A DNA stretch of 64,000 nt from Chitinophagaceae bacterium UBA1953 (GTDB lineage: Bacteria > Bacteroidota > Bacteroidia > Chitinophagales > Chitinophagaceae), in assembly GCA_002336115.1 (NCBI GenBank), contig DDEN01000024.1, positions 1 to 64,000 on the forward strand. The letters are read 5' to 3'. Below the pieces are notes generated by a model. It did not search any database. It saw only the letters and a list, made by a program, of their open reading frames with translations, and was not told where the DNA came from. A program made the translations under genes and the position numbers. Positions 51,784 to 61,223 of the stretch are shown here, piece by piece (within the stretch, counting starts at the first letter, position 1; each line of letters starts with the position of its first letter).

Positions 51784-51835
51784 GCGAAGCAACGGGATTG
51801 TCTTAGGGGTATTAAAAAGTCGGGAGACTTCGCAG
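51782..51835. repeat. Palindromic-ended element (MITE-like), 54 bp
   Basis: Bounded by ctgcgaag and cttcgcag. On the minus strand its end is followed by tctcccgac, shared with the element at 51449. It abuts the remnant gene end. Confidence 0.45.
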
Positions 51836-51901
51836 TGAGGGAAAGTGCTGATCTTTTTAAACTGTCATCTCCTAATTTTCAATCCTCATTTCTCAACTCC
51901 C

Positions 51902-54346
51902 CTACTTCCCCACTTTCTTCTTCAGCAAATCGCCAGCCGATGGGCCTTTCTTTTTTGCAATGCTTGTTTTGTTGAAATTGTAACTGAGTGTAATGCGGTA
52001 GTTCCTCGTTTGTGTGCGGCTGTAACTTTCTAAATTAAAATTAGTGCCGTAAGTAAACACCCTGTTCTGCTGCTGAATAAACGGATCGACCGTATTGAGT
52101 GTAAGAATGATTTTCTTTTTAAACAACCTGCGCTGCACTCCCATGTTCATGTTAATGTTGCTCTTTACCGTTCCCTGCGGATTGGCAAAGCGGTTGAAAG
52201 TAAATGCACCGGTGAACGTCCACATTTCTGTTGCCACATAATTGCCGGTAAAGTTGGATGTAAATGAACCGCCATCCCTGTACTTCCTGGTTACTTTATC
52301 AAACGTGCCGTACTGGTTGTAGATATAACTGGCGCTGATGTTTGTGCGTAATTTTTTACTGATGGTAATACCGCCCCATGCACTTGTTTCATATTCTTTA
52401 CGGTTGCTTACATTATCCCATGTTACAACTGTTTTTCCATCGGGCTGAAGTGTTCTGATCTGGCTGAATACATCTTCCACAATATTATAGCCAAGCCCTA
52501 TGTTGGCAAAGTATTTTGTTTTGGTTAATCCTGTTACAAAATCGAATGTGTGTGATTTTGTAGGTAATAAATCAGGATTACCGTAACGGATATTGTACGG
52601 ATCGCTGTAATCAATAGCCGGGTTCATTTCACTAATGCCGGGTCTGCGGATTGTACGCCTGTATGCAAACGTAACATTCATCCCGTTCTGCCAACTGCGG
52701 TTCATGTTTGCAAAAGGCAGGAAATTATAATACCGGCTGTAAGATGTTGTTACATCACGCAGTAAATCAAACAACACATTTGTCTGCTCCAGTGCAGCTC
52801 CTGCGCTTACAGAAAAGCCGGGTTTAAACAGATGCTTTACAGAAAAACGGGCATTGAGTACATCCTGGTGGTATTTAAAATTATTGCTGAGTAAATCAAC
52901 TTTATAAAAAATGTTTTCAGGTTTTTTCAGAAATTCTGTTGTAATAAGTACAGTGCTGTTGCTGCGGCTGTACACACTTCCGGCAGAGAAACTGGTTTTT
53001 TTATTCTTCAGCAGTTTGTCGTACGATACATTTATGCTGAAGCCGTTGTTTCTTGTATTGTTTGATTGTTTTTGTGTACTGTCGGTACCATTTGGAGTTT
53101 CATCGGCATTAAAAAACTGCTGAAAGAAATTGCGTACATTCTGATTCCATCCAAGATTATATCCTGTAATAATGCGGAATGTTTCGCCAGGAATTTTTCC
53201 TTTATGCGTGTAAGTAAAATTGAACGAAGGGTTACGGTTATAACCATCTGTTTCAATGGTTCGCTCACTCATTTTTGACAGAGCGTCAAAACGGTTGATG
53301 TTTTTGTATTGAGTAAACCCATTGTTATTGTAATCGTTCTGGTTGTATTGGGCTACAAAGTTGAGTATGTTGAATTTGTTAAGATCGTAATCGACATTGA
53401 GCCTGAAGTTGGGACGGCGGTTTTTGTTGAAAGACGAACTGGTTGTATTAAACTGGTTTGTTGAATCGGTATAAATATTTGTGCGGTTACTGTATCCATC
53501 CGATTTATATTGATTGAAACCGGCACCTGCTGTAAAGTTTAGAGCAAAGCCTTGTTTGCGGTAGTTGAAATTACTGGTAATACCATACTCGCCCCTTGTA
53601 CCGTAATACACATTTACCCTGCCGCTGAAACCAACCCTTCCTTTCTTTGTTACGATATTAATTACACCACCCTGCTCATTGGCATACTGCGGTGGAGGAT
53701 TGGTAAGCACTTCAATTTTTTCGATGGTGCTTCCGGGCATACTTTCCAGCATATCCTGCAGTTGCTGCATGTTCAACTCAACCGGTTTATCATCAATTAA
53801 AATTTTTGGTTCCTTTCCACGAACAAGCACTTTGCCGTTTGGATCGGTTGTAACCAATGGCGTTTGTTTCAACAGATCGGTTGCGGTGCTGCTGTTGCTT
53901 AAAGCACTTTCGCCAACGTTGAATGTAATATTCCCGTCTTTTGATTCGATTAAAGGCTTCTCTGCATAAATCACCACTTCATTTAGTTCAATTGACTGGT
54001 TGCTGAGATAAAGATCATTGAGGTTAAAATCGGAACGTTCGGCACGTAGATAAATACTGTCGAGCAGTTTTGTACGATAGCCCACAGCAGTAATACGTAG
54101 TTTGTAATAGCCAAACTCAAGATTTGTAAAACTGAAACTGCCATTTTTATCGGTAAGGAAAGCCGAAATTTTAGAAGAATCTTTATAAGAGATAACAGAG
54201 ACTGTTGCGCCCACAATTGATTTATGGTTTGCTGAATCGAGTACAGAGCCGATTAAAATGCCACCATCTTTCTTTTGCACCTGCTGTGCCGAGGTATAAA
54301 CAAACAAAAACAAACTGAGTACAGGTATCAGGAAAAAAGTCTTCAA
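51902..54346 (-). CDS. Outer-membrane beta-barrel receptor (TonB-dependent-like)
   Basis: About 814 residues. The likely start is the TTG at 54346 (giving a signal KTFFLIPVLSLFLFVYTSAQ); a TTG at 54355 would add three residues and no ATG is available. A carboxypeptidase-regulatory domain (about 35-115) is followed by a plug (TDLLKQTPLVTTDPNGKVLV, then PPPQYANEQGGVINIVTKKG). A long barrel ends in YRITLSYNFN, with a short basic tail after it. Same family as the gene at 22655, but diverged. Substrate unknown. Confidence 0.85.
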   Translation of the reverse strand: MKTFFLIPVLSLFLFVYTSAQQVQKKDGGILIGSVLDSANHKSIVGATVSVISYKDSSKISAFLTDKNGSFSFTNLEFGYYKLRITAVGYRTKLLDSIYLRAERSDFNLNDLYLSNQSIELNEVVIYAEKPLIESKDGNITFNVGESALSNSSTATDLLKQTPLVTTDPNGKVLVRGKEPKILIDDKPVELNMQQLQDMLESMPGSTIEKIEVLTNPPPQYANEQGGVINIVTKKGRVGFSGRVNVYYGTRGEYGITSNFNYRKQGFALNFTAGAGFNQYKSDGYSNRTNIYTDSTNQFNTTSSSFNKNRRPNFRLNVDYDLNKFNILNFVAQYNQNDYNNNGFTQYKNINRFDALSKMSERTIETDGYNRNPSFNFTYTHKGKIPGETFRIITGYNLGWNQNVRNFFQQFFNADETPNGTDSTQKQSNNTRNNGFSINVSYDKLLKNKKTSFSAGSVYSRSNSTVLITTEFLKKPENIFYKVDLLSNNFKYHQDVLNARFSVKHLFKPGFSVSAGAALEQTNVLFDLLRDVTTSYSRYYNFLPFANMNRSWQNGMNVTFAYRRTIRRPGISEMNPAIDYSDPYNIRYGNPDLLPTKSHTFDFVTGLTKTKYFANIGLGYNIVEDVFSQIRTLQPDGKTVVTWDNVSNRKEYETSAWGGITISKKLRTNISASYIYNQYGTFDKVTRKYRDGGSFTSNFTGNYVATEMWTFTGAFTFNRFANPQGTVKSNINMNMGVQRRLFKKKIILTLNTVDPFIQQQNRVFTYGTNFNLESYSRTQTRNYRITLSYNFNKTSIAKKKGPSAGDLLKKKVGK

Positions 54347-54462
54347 AAAAAACAATTGATTAGTAAACGATAAAATTAGCCCTAATCAGAAATACCGTCT
54401 GGTTTTATTCCATCAACGGCATCAATCGCTGCCAATCTGTCACCAAATCGTTTCTATTTCAC

Positions 54463-54470
54463 TAACTTTG
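54463..54470 (+). promoter_or_regulatory. -7 promoter element of the miaB operon
   Basis: TAACTTTG, an exact TAnnTTTG match 22 bases before the miaB ATG. The upstream half is not well conserved. Confidence 0.4.
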
Positions 54471-54492
54471 CATGCTCAATTTGTGATAGATA

Positions 54493-55917
54493 ATGATTGA
54501 AACGACGACCGATACCAAAGTTCATGATGAGGCAAGGCAAGGCGAAGCTTATGCCCCCTTTGCCAATGACCCCAACCAATACAAAAAGAAATTTTACATT
54601 GAAAGTTATGGCTGTGCCATGAATTTCAGTGATAGTGAAATTGTTGCCAGTATTTTGAATGATGTTGGCTTTGGTGCAACCAGGAATCTGGAAGATGCCG
54701 ACCTGGTGCTGATGAATACCTGCTCCATTCGTGAAAAAGCTGAACAAACGGTGCGTAACCGGCTTTCACAATTCAATAAAGTAAAAGAAGAAAAACCGGG
54801 TTTGCTGATTGGTATCCTTGGTTGCATGGCTGAACGGTTGAAATCGAAATTGCTGGAAGAAGAAAAGCTGGTAGATATGGTGGTTGGCCCCGATGCTTAC
54901 CGTACATTGCCGGGTTTGATTGAAGAAGCCGGTGGTGGACAAAAAGCTGTGAACGTACTGTTGAGCCGTGATGAAACGTATGCTGATATTTCACCCATCA
55001 GGCTGGAAAGCAATGGTGTAAGTGCTTTTATTTCCATTATGCGTGGATGTAATAATATGTGCAGTTTTTGCGTGGTGCCTTTTACCCGTGGCCGTGAAAG
55101 AAGCCGTGATGCAAAATCAATTATTGCAGAAGCACAGGATTTATTCAACAAGGGTTTCAGGGAAGTAACGCTGCTGGGGCAGAATGTGGATAGTTATTAT
55201 TTTGTTGATGAAGTAAATAATGAAACTGTTTCGTTTGCAAAACTGATGGAAATGGTTGCACTAATTTCTCCCGATCTGCGTGTTCGTTTCTCCACTTCGC
55301 ATCCAAAAGATATTACAGATGAAGTGTTGCATACTATTGCGAAGTACGAAAATATCTGCAACTATATTCATCTTCCGGTTCAAAGTGGTAACACAAGAAT
55401 TTTGCAGTTGATGAACCGTACATATACCCGTGAATGGTATATGAAAAAGGTGGACATGATTAAAGAAATTATTCCCGATTGTGCCATCAGCTCCGATATT
55501 ATTGCCGGCTTTTGTTCAGAAACTGAAGAAGAGCACCAGGATACGTTGAGCATAATGGATTACAGCCAATACGATTACAGCTATATGTTCTTTTACAGTG
55601 AGCGTCCCGGAACATTGGCTGAAAGAAGGTATGAAGATGATATTCCTGATGAAGTAAAGAAAAGACGTTTGCAGGAAATTGTTGACAAACAATATGTGCT
55701 TTCACTTGAAAGTAACAAACGTGATGTTGGCAAAACCTATAAGGTGCTGATTGAAGGAAACAGCAAGCGTGATGACAAAAGCTGGATGGGACGCAACTCA
55801 CAAAACAAGGTTATTGTATTTCCCAAAAACAATCAGCAACTGAAGAAAGGTGATTATGTAATGGTGAACGTTAATGATTGTACAAAGGGTACATTGTTAG
55901 GTACAATAGAAAATTAA
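54493..55917 (+). CDS. miaB: tRNA-2-methylthio-N6-dimethylallyladenosine synthase
   Basis: 474 residues. The UPF0004 domain (ESYGCAMNFSDSEIVASIL) lies near the N-terminus. The radical-SAM cluster is MRGCNNMCSFCVVPFTRGRE (C-x3-C-x2-C). A TRAM domain sits at the end (VLIEGNSKRDDKSWMGRNSQ). It adds the 2-methylthio group to isopentenyl-A37 of tRNAs reading UNN codons. It heads a run with the sigma-54 activator and lptE, a gene order that I believe is common in Bacteroidetes. Confidence 0.95.
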   Translation: MIETTTDTKVHDEARQGEAYAPFANDPNQYKKKFYIESYGCAMNFSDSEIVASILNDVGFGATRNLEDADLVLMNTCSIREKAEQTVRNRLSQFNKVKEEKPGLLIGILGCMAERLKSKLLEEEKLVDMVVGPDAYRTLPGLIEEAGGGQKAVNVLLSRDETYADISPIRLESNGVSAFISIMRGCNNMCSFCVVPFTRGRERSRDAKSIIAEAQDLFNKGFREVTLLGQNVDSYYFVDEVNNETVSFAKLMEMVALISPDLRVRFSTSHPKDITDEVLHTIAKYENICNYIHLPVQSGNTRILQLMNRTYTREWYMKKVDMIKEIIPDCAISSDIIAGFCSETEEEHQDTLSIMDYSQYDYSYMFFYSERPGTLAERRYEDDIPDEVKKRRLQEIVDKQYVLSLESNKRDVGKTYKVLIEGNSKRDDKSWMGRNSQNKVIVFPKNNQQLKKGDYVMVNVNDCTKGTLLGTIEN

Positions 55918-55922
55918 GTAAG

Positions 55923-57170
55923 ATGGATTTACAGGTTATTAAAAACAGGTTTGGAATTATTGGCAACTCCCCCGCCCTCAATCATGCGTTGAATGTGGCA
56001 GTACAGGTTGCCGCAACAGACTTAACAGTGCTGATTAACGGAGAAAGCGGTGTTGGTAAAGAAGTCTTTTCCCAGATTATTCATTCCTTATCGGCAAGAA
56101 AGCACAACCCATTTATTGCTGTTAACTGCGGAGCTATTCCTGAAGGAACGATTGACTCGGAGTTATTCGGTCATGAAAAAGGATCATTCACAGGTGCGGT
56201 GGATGCACGTAAAGGATATTTTGAAACAGTAAATGGCGGCACTATTTTCCTTGATGAAATTGGTGAAATGCCATTGGGCACACAGGCACGTTTGCTGCGT
56301 GTACTTGAAACAGGTGAATTTATTCGTGTAGGTTCATCCAAAGTACAGAAAACAGATGTTCGTGTTATTGCCGCCACCAACAAAGAATTACTGGAATATA
56401 CACATAACAACAAATTCAGGGAAGATTTGTATTACCGGTTAAACACAGTTCCCATCCGTGTGCCTGCCTTGCGTGACCGTAAAGAAGATATTCCGCTGCT
56501 GTTTAGAAAATTTGCAGTTGACTTTGCCGAGCGTTATAAAACAACACCCGTTCAGTTGGAAGATGATGCAAAAAATCTGTTAATCAGTTATCCGTTTCCC
56601 GGTAATGTGCGTGAATTAAAGAATATTGCAGAACAGATTTCTGTTCTTTCAACAAACAAGGTAATTACAGCAAAAGATTTGTCGCCATTTTTACCTGAAA
56701 GAAGCTTTAACCGTTTGCCGGTACTGGCACACCCCGGTAATCCTGGTGTAAGCAATACCGAATTTGCCAACGAACGTGAAATTCTGTACAAGCTCTTTTT
56801 TGATATGAAGCGTGATGTAACTGAACTGAAGAAACTGTTTGTTGAAGTGGTTCAGCACGGAGGAGGTTCGGTACAGATGCCCGGCAATCTGTTCAATGAA
56901 ACAGTTGTTCCTGAACAAAAGCCAATTGAAGTTACACAGCCGGTTATTACTTCGCCTTCGCACCCAATGATTATCAGCAACAACAACAACGATATACAGG
57001 AGCATGTGGAAGTGGAAGAAAGCCTGAATATCATGGACAATGAAAAAGAGCTCATCATTAAAGCATTAAAGAAACACAAAAGCAAACGTCGTGATGCAGC
57101 ATCCGATCTTGGCATCAGTGAAAGAACTTTATACAGAAAACTGAAAGAATATGACCTGGAAGAATTATAA
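55923..57170 (+). CDS. Sigma-54 interacting AAA+ transcriptional activator
   Basis: 415 residues from the ATG at 55923, five bases after miaB. No receiver domain: the AAA+ module starts almost at once (GIIGNSPALNHALNVAVQVA). Walker A is NGESGVGKEVF and the sigma-54 loop is EKGSFTGAVD (GAFTGA variant). Walker B is GGTIFLDEIGEMP, followed by an R-finger region and VRELKNIAEQISVL. A linker leads to a C-terminal Fis-type helix-turn-helix (RRDAASDLGISERTLYRKLK). It would activate sigma-54 promoters, with an unknown input signal. Its end overlaps the lptE start by 20 bases. Confidence 0.9.
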   Translation: MDLQVIKNRFGIIGNSPALNHALNVAVQVAATDLTVLINGESGVGKEVFSQIIHSLSARKHNPFIAVNCGAIPEGTIDSELFGHEKGSFTGAVDARKGYFETVNGGTIFLDEIGEMPLGTQARLLRVLETGEFIRVGSSKVQKTDVRVIAATNKELLEYTHNNKFREDLYYRLNTVPIRVPALRDRKEDIPLLFRKFAVDFAERYKTTPVQLEDDAKNLLISYPFPGNVRELKNIAEQISVLSTNKVITAKDLSPFLPERSFNRLPVLAHPGNPGVSNTEFANEREILYKLFFDMKRDVTELKKLFVEVVQHGGGSVQMPGNLFNETVVPEQKPIEVTQPVITSPSHPMIISNNNNDIQEHVEVEESLNIMDNEKELIIKALKKHKSKRRDAASDLGISERTLYRKLKEYDLEEL

Positions 57171-57699
57171 GGCAACGCTGTTAGCTGTAAGAAAAAAACT
57201 TTTAGCAAATGTAATTATGCTAATGGCTGGTGGCTGGTGGCTAATGGCATCCTCCTGTTATACATTTAAGGATGTTTCTATTCCGCAAAATATAAAAACA
57301 GTAAAGATTAATTATATCGACAACAGGGCAAGAATTGTAAATCCGCAATTAAGTCAGCGTTTAACCGATAAGCTCCGCCAGAAAATTGTAAACCAGACAA
57401 GGCTTACACAAACTAACAGCGATGAAGCCGATTACGACATCAGCGGCCAGATTACTGATTATTATGTAACCACATCAGGCATCTCTAACCAGCAGGCAGC
57501 CACCAACCGTTTAAATGTAACTGTTCATATCATTTTTAAAAACAGGAAAGATGATAAGGCAAATTTTGAAGCGGATGTTTCACGGACTTTTGATTTTTCG
57601 GCATCACTTTCATTAAACCAGGCCGAAAGTTCACTTACCGATCTTGTTGTTACCAATATGACAGATGAAATTTTTAACCGCATTTTCTCCAACTGGTAG
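57151..57699 (+). CDS. lptE: LPS-assembly lipoprotein LptE
   Basis: 182 residues, overlapping the activator gene by 20 bases. A lipoprotein signal ends at LMASSC followed by YTFKDVSIPQNIKTVKINY, the conserved LptE-type beginning in Bacteroidetes. An ATG at 57217 would remove the unusually long N-terminal extension and still keep the signal; which start is used is unclear. LptE plugs the LptD barrel for lipopolysaccharide insertion. Confidence 0.85.
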   Translation: MTWKNYKATLLAVRKKLLANVIMLMAGGWWLMASSCYTFKDVSIPQNIKTVKINYIDNRARIVNPQLSQRLTDKLRQKIVNQTRLTQTNSDEADYDISGQITDYYVTTSGISNQQAATNRLNVTVHIIFKNRKDDKANFEADVSRTFDFSASLSLNQAESSLTDLVVTNMTDEIFNRIFSNW

Positions 57700-57723
57700 T
57701 TTTATTCAGTTATTTTGCTGCAA

Positions 57724-58686
57724 ATGATTAGTGCCGATTTTTTTTCCCGTTTGCTTCATCAACCCGAACTGTTGTCAGAAGTTTCTGCTGAAGAGTTGGA
57801 ACAGTTGAGCAATCAGTACCCCTGGTTTGGCACAGCTCATTTACTGCTTGCAGCCAAAATGAAACAAACCGGTCATATATCAACTCACCAGCAGGAGCAA
57901 AAAGCTGCTTTGTATTTCAATCATACATTATTCTTTAATCAGGAATTGAAATCATTTTCAGCTTTAGTGAATGATAAGGCTGTTTCATTAATTTCCTCTC
58001 CCAATTTTACAGATGAAGACCGTTTAATTGACGAAACTGATGCGGTGCTGGATGCAGAAGCATTGATTGAAATGGAAACATTGGCAGAAGAAGAACATTC
58101 GCCGGTATCGGATGCTGTGCTGGACGCACAGATTCTGGTTGAAGCAGAAACACTAAGAGAAGAACTGGATGCTGCTGTAAATGATTCGGTTCTGGATGCC
58201 GGAATACTGGTAAATGCTGAAAATGACAAAGAAGATCAATATCATTTTATTGAAAAGGAAGCCCAAACCGAAGCAACAGAAAGCACAATTGCAGAACCAG
58301 TTGCAGCAAAGCCTGAGCCCTTATTAACGTTTGAGCCTTATCATACTGTAGATTATTTTGCATCGCAGGGAATCCGACTGCAGGAAGATAAATTTGGAAA
58401 CGACCGGCTTGGTCAGCAGGTAAAAAGCTTTACTCAGTGGCTGAAGTCGATGAAGAAAATTTATGTTGAAGAACAACAGGAACTGAACGCATCGGAAGAA
58501 AAAGCTGTTGTATCAAAAGCTTCAGAAAGCAACCAGCGTGAAGAAGTAGTTACAGAAGCAATGGCCGGTGTACTGGTAAAACAGGGAAAACTGCCGCAAG
58601 CCATTGAATTATATAACAAATTAAGTTTGCTGCATCCCGAAAAAAGCGCTTACTTTGCAGCCCTGATTAAAGAATTAAATTCATAA
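57724..58686 (+). CDS. Hypothetical protein with internal acidic repeats and TPR-like end
   Basis: 320 residues from the ATG at 57724 (a TTG at 57715 is less likely). The N-terminal 90 residues are helical (FFSRLLHQPELLSEVSAEEL). The centre contains three related acidic units: DAVLDAEALIEMETLAEE, DAVLDAQILVEAETLREE and DSVLDAGILVNAEND. The C-terminal about 45 residues look like one tetratricopeptide repeat (AGVLVKQGKLPQAIELYNKL). It lies between lptE and secG. No enzyme motif seen; probably a protein-binding factor. Function unknown. Confidence 0.6.
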   Translation: MISADFFSRLLHQPELLSEVSAEELEQLSNQYPWFGTAHLLLAAKMKQTGHISTHQQEQKAALYFNHTLFFNQELKSFSALVNDKAVSLISSPNFTDEDRLIDETDAVLDAEALIEMETLAEEEHSPVSDAVLDAQILVEAETLREELDAAVNDSVLDAGILVNAENDKEDQYHFIEKEAQTEATESTIAEPVAAKPEPLLTFEPYHTVDYFASQGIRLQEDKFGNDRLGQQVKSFTQWLKSMKKIYVEEQQELNASEEKAVVSKASESNQREEVVTEAMAGVLVKQGKLPQAIELYNKLSLLHPEKSAYFAALIKELNS

Positions 58687-58689
58687 ACA

Positions 58690-59025
58690 ATGACTTGGTT
58701 ATTTCTCATACTGGTATTATTAGCCAGTGGTTTGTTAGGATTTGTAGTGTTGGTTCAAAACCCTAAGGGTGGTGGTCTCAGTGGTTCTGTAGCAGGTTTC
58801 AGCAATCAGTTTATGGGCGTTAAACAAACAACCGATGTACTTGAAAAAGGCACATGGTTATTCGCTGCAATTGTTGGAGTTCTTTGTTTGGTTTCAAGCC
58901 TGTTTATTTCAAGCACTGAAAGCAAGGCAGGTTCGGGTGGCATTGAAAAAGTTCCTGTTAACCAACCTGTAAAACCTGCATCATCAGGCAATACAGTTCC
59001 TTTCCCTGCACAAGGCTCCAAATAA
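58690..59025 (+). CDS. secG: Preprotein translocase subunit SecG
   Basis: 111 residues with two membrane helices (about 2-22 and 55-75) and the conserved VLVQNPKGGGLSGSVAGFSN loop followed by MGVKQTTDVLEKGTW. The C-terminal periplasmic-side tail is Ser/Pro/Val-rich. It assists SecYE and SecA in export. A terminator follows. Confidence 0.9.
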   Translation: MTWLFLILVLLASGLLGFVVLVQNPKGGGLSGSVAGFSNQFMGVKQTTDVLEKGTWLFAAIVGVLCLVSSLFISSTESKAGSGGIEKVPVNQPVKPASSGNTVPFPAQGSK

Positions 59026-59044
59026 GTTTAAAAATATTTTACTT

Positions 59045-59072
59045 AACCCCGTCCATATGGTCGGGGTTTTTT
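59045..59072 (+). terminator. Intrinsic terminator of the secG transcription unit
   Basis: aaccccg pairs with cggggtt, extended inward by ccat/atgg, followed by a T-run. Confidence 0.8.
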
Positions 59073-59169
59073 ATTTTATTTTGAAGAAGAGATTAAAATG
59101 GCTCAACAATTGTTATTATACAGCTTCCATTAGTATAGTATTACCCGATGAAAACTCAAATTCAATAAA

Positions 59170-60192
59170 ATGAAAAAGATTCTTCTTATACTTCTACTGT
59201 TCCTGTTACTTATTGTTCTTGTATTTGCTTATAAGTTATTTGGCCCTGCCACAAATTTCAGCGAAGCAAAAAAGTATCTGTACATCCATACCGGTCATGC
59301 AACAAAAGCCGATGTAATGAATTCACTCAACGACTCTGGCTATTTCAGCAATCCGGTTTTGTTTCAAACAGCAGCAGGAAAATTAAAGGTGTGGGAGCGC
59401 CTGCGGCCCGGTAAATATGAAATTGCAAAAGGAAGCAGCTTATTTACACTGATAAGAAAACTGCGTAACGGTTCCCAAACACCTGTAAATTTTGTCATTA
59501 CTAAACTGCGTACCAAAAAAGACTTTGCTGCATTGGTTGGGCGAAAGTTTGAATCAGACTCATCTCTCTTCTTTCATTACATCACCAGCAACGATTCGTT
59601 ACGTAAATACAACCTTGATACAAACACGGTAATGACCGCTGTATTTCCCAATACGTATTCGCTTTTATGGAACAGCAATCCCAACCGGATATTTTCTAAA
59701 CTGAACGAAGAGCGTAAAAAGTTCTGGACAGAAGAACGCAAACAAAAAGCTAAAGCATCCGGTTTTACACCTGAGCAGGTTTATACTCTTGCCTCAATAA
59801 TTGAAGAAGAAACCTTGCAGGATGATGAAAAAGGCACCATTGCAAGTGTGTACATCAACAGGCTGAAGAAAGGAATGTATCTTGGCGCTGATCCAACAGT
59901 GAAATTTGCTGTCGGAGATTTTTCCCTGAAACGTATTTACCTGGGGCATATTAATTCAACAGCATCTTCGCCTTATAATACATATAAAAACAAAGGTTTG
60001 CCACCCGGCCCTATTTGTACGCCATCAGAAAAAACAATTGATGCCGTATTAAATGCGGAAAAAACAGATTACCTGTTTTTCTGTGCAAAGCCAAACAGCA
60101 ACGGCCATCATGCTTTTGCAGCAACCGATAAAGAACATGCCATTAATGCAAAAGCATACCAGCAATGGCTCGATAGCATGAAGATTCAGTAA
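59170..60192 (+). CDS. mltG: Endolytic peptidoglycan transglycosylase MltG
   Basis: 340 residues with an N-terminal membrane anchor (about 2-20). The YceG-type domain contains LASIIEEETLQDDEKGTIAS (catalytic Glu). It also has YINRLKKGMYLGADPTVKFAV and SPYNTYKNKGLPPGPICTPS, all diagnostic. It cuts nascent glycan strands in the periplasm and is thought to release new chains. A divergently spaced YihY-type gene follows on the same strand 33 bases on. Confidence 0.95.
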   Translation: MKKILLILLLFLLLIVLVFAYKLFGPATNFSEAKKYLYIHTGHATKADVMNSLNDSGYFSNPVLFQTAAGKLKVWERLRPGKYEIAKGSSLFTLIRKLRNGSQTPVNFVITKLRTKKDFAALVGRKFESDSSLFFHYITSNDSLRKYNLDTNTVMTAVFPNTYSLLWNSNPNRIFSKLNEERKKFWTEERKQKAKASGFTPEQVYTLASIIEEETLQDDEKGTIASVYINRLKKGMYLGADPTVKFAVGDFSLKRIYLGHINSTASSPYNTYKNKGLPPGPICTPSEKTIDAVLNAEKTDYLFFCAKPNSNGHHAFAATDKEHAINAKAYQQWLDSMKIQ

Positions 60193-60225
60193 CCTGTTTT
60201 TGAAAAAGTATTTACTTTGTTAACC

Positions 60226-61200
60226 ATGAGTATTGGAAAATTCATATACCGTCTGCCAGTTGTACGATCACTTGTGCGGATGAGTAAGCGATTGAAGCCT
60301 CCCGGGTTTGAAGGAATTGCCCTGTACGATGTAATTATCTTCTTTTTTAAACAGGTAAGAACAGTTGGCCTTAACCAGCGGGCAGCAGCTATCTCATTCA
60401 ACTTTATTATGGCCATCCCACCTGCCTGTATTTTTCTGTTTTCACTTGTTCCGTTGATGCCCATTGCAGATCAGTTCTATAAAGAAGTTGATTCTTTCAT
60501 CCGTGATCTTACACCAAATGCAGCAACAAGAAATATTGTTGAAAATTTTTTAGACGATTTTTTCCGCAGACCGAAAAACAGCATGTTGTCAATTGGATTC
60601 CTAACCTCACTTTACTTTTCTTCAAACGGTGTACTGGGAATTATTCACAGTTTTAACCGTTCCATTCATGAGCAGGAAAGCAAAGTATTTTTTGCATACA
60701 GGTGGAAAGCAATCAAACTCACTTTCATCATTATGCTGCTGTTTGCTTCAAGTATGATTTTACTTATTACGCAGGGGGCTTTATTTAACTGGCTGCTGAA
60801 ACAATTAAATATTTACAGTGTAGCCATTAAATGGCTAATTATCGTTTTCCGGTGGGTGATTATCATCGGGCTGTTCTTTTATTCCATTGCATTTATTTAC
60901 CGTCATGCACCTTCGGTTGAGAAAAAATGGAAGTTGGTTTCGCCGGGATCAATACTTGCAAGTTTCCTCATCATTGTTTTTACGTTTATTTTCTCATTCT
61001 GGATTAACAATTTCGCTTCGTACAGTATTTATGGTTCAATTGGAACGATCCTGATCCTGATGATCTTTATCAACTCCATTGCAACAGTATTGCTCATAGG
61101 ATTTGAAGTAAACGTCAGCATTAAATTGCTGAAAAAGCTTTCTGAACAAAGGCAACTGGAAGATGCAGGCAAAGTGCTTGCTGATAAAAAATCGGTATAA
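60226..61200 (+). CDS. YihY/BrkB-family inner-membrane protein
   Basis: 324 residues from the ATG at 60226 (a TTG at 60217 would add three). Six predicted membrane helices. It contains the family motifs RAAAISFNFIMAIPPACIF near residue 50 and VSPGSILASFLIIVFTFIFS near residue 230. Members were named after E. coli YihY; a transport role (lipid or peptide) is suspected but unproven. No partner genes next to it beyond mltG. Confidence 0.85.
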   Translation: MSIGKFIYRLPVVRSLVRMSKRLKPPGFEGIALYDVIIFFFKQVRTVGLNQRAAAISFNFIMAIPPACIFLFSLVPLMPIADQFYKEVDSFIRDLTPNAATRNIVENFLDDFFRRPKNSMLSIGFLTSLYFSSNGVLGIIHSFNRSIHEQESKVFFAYRWKAIKLTFIIMLLFASSMILLITQGALFNWLLKQLNIYSVAIKWLIIVFRWVIIIGLFFYSIAFIYRHAPSVEKKWKLVSPGSILASFLIIVFTFIFSFWINNFASYSIYGSIGTILILMIFINSIATVLLIGFEVNVSIKLLKKLSEQRQLEDAGKVLADKKSV

Positions 61201-61223
61201 TACCGGTAAGAGCTATTGAGAAC

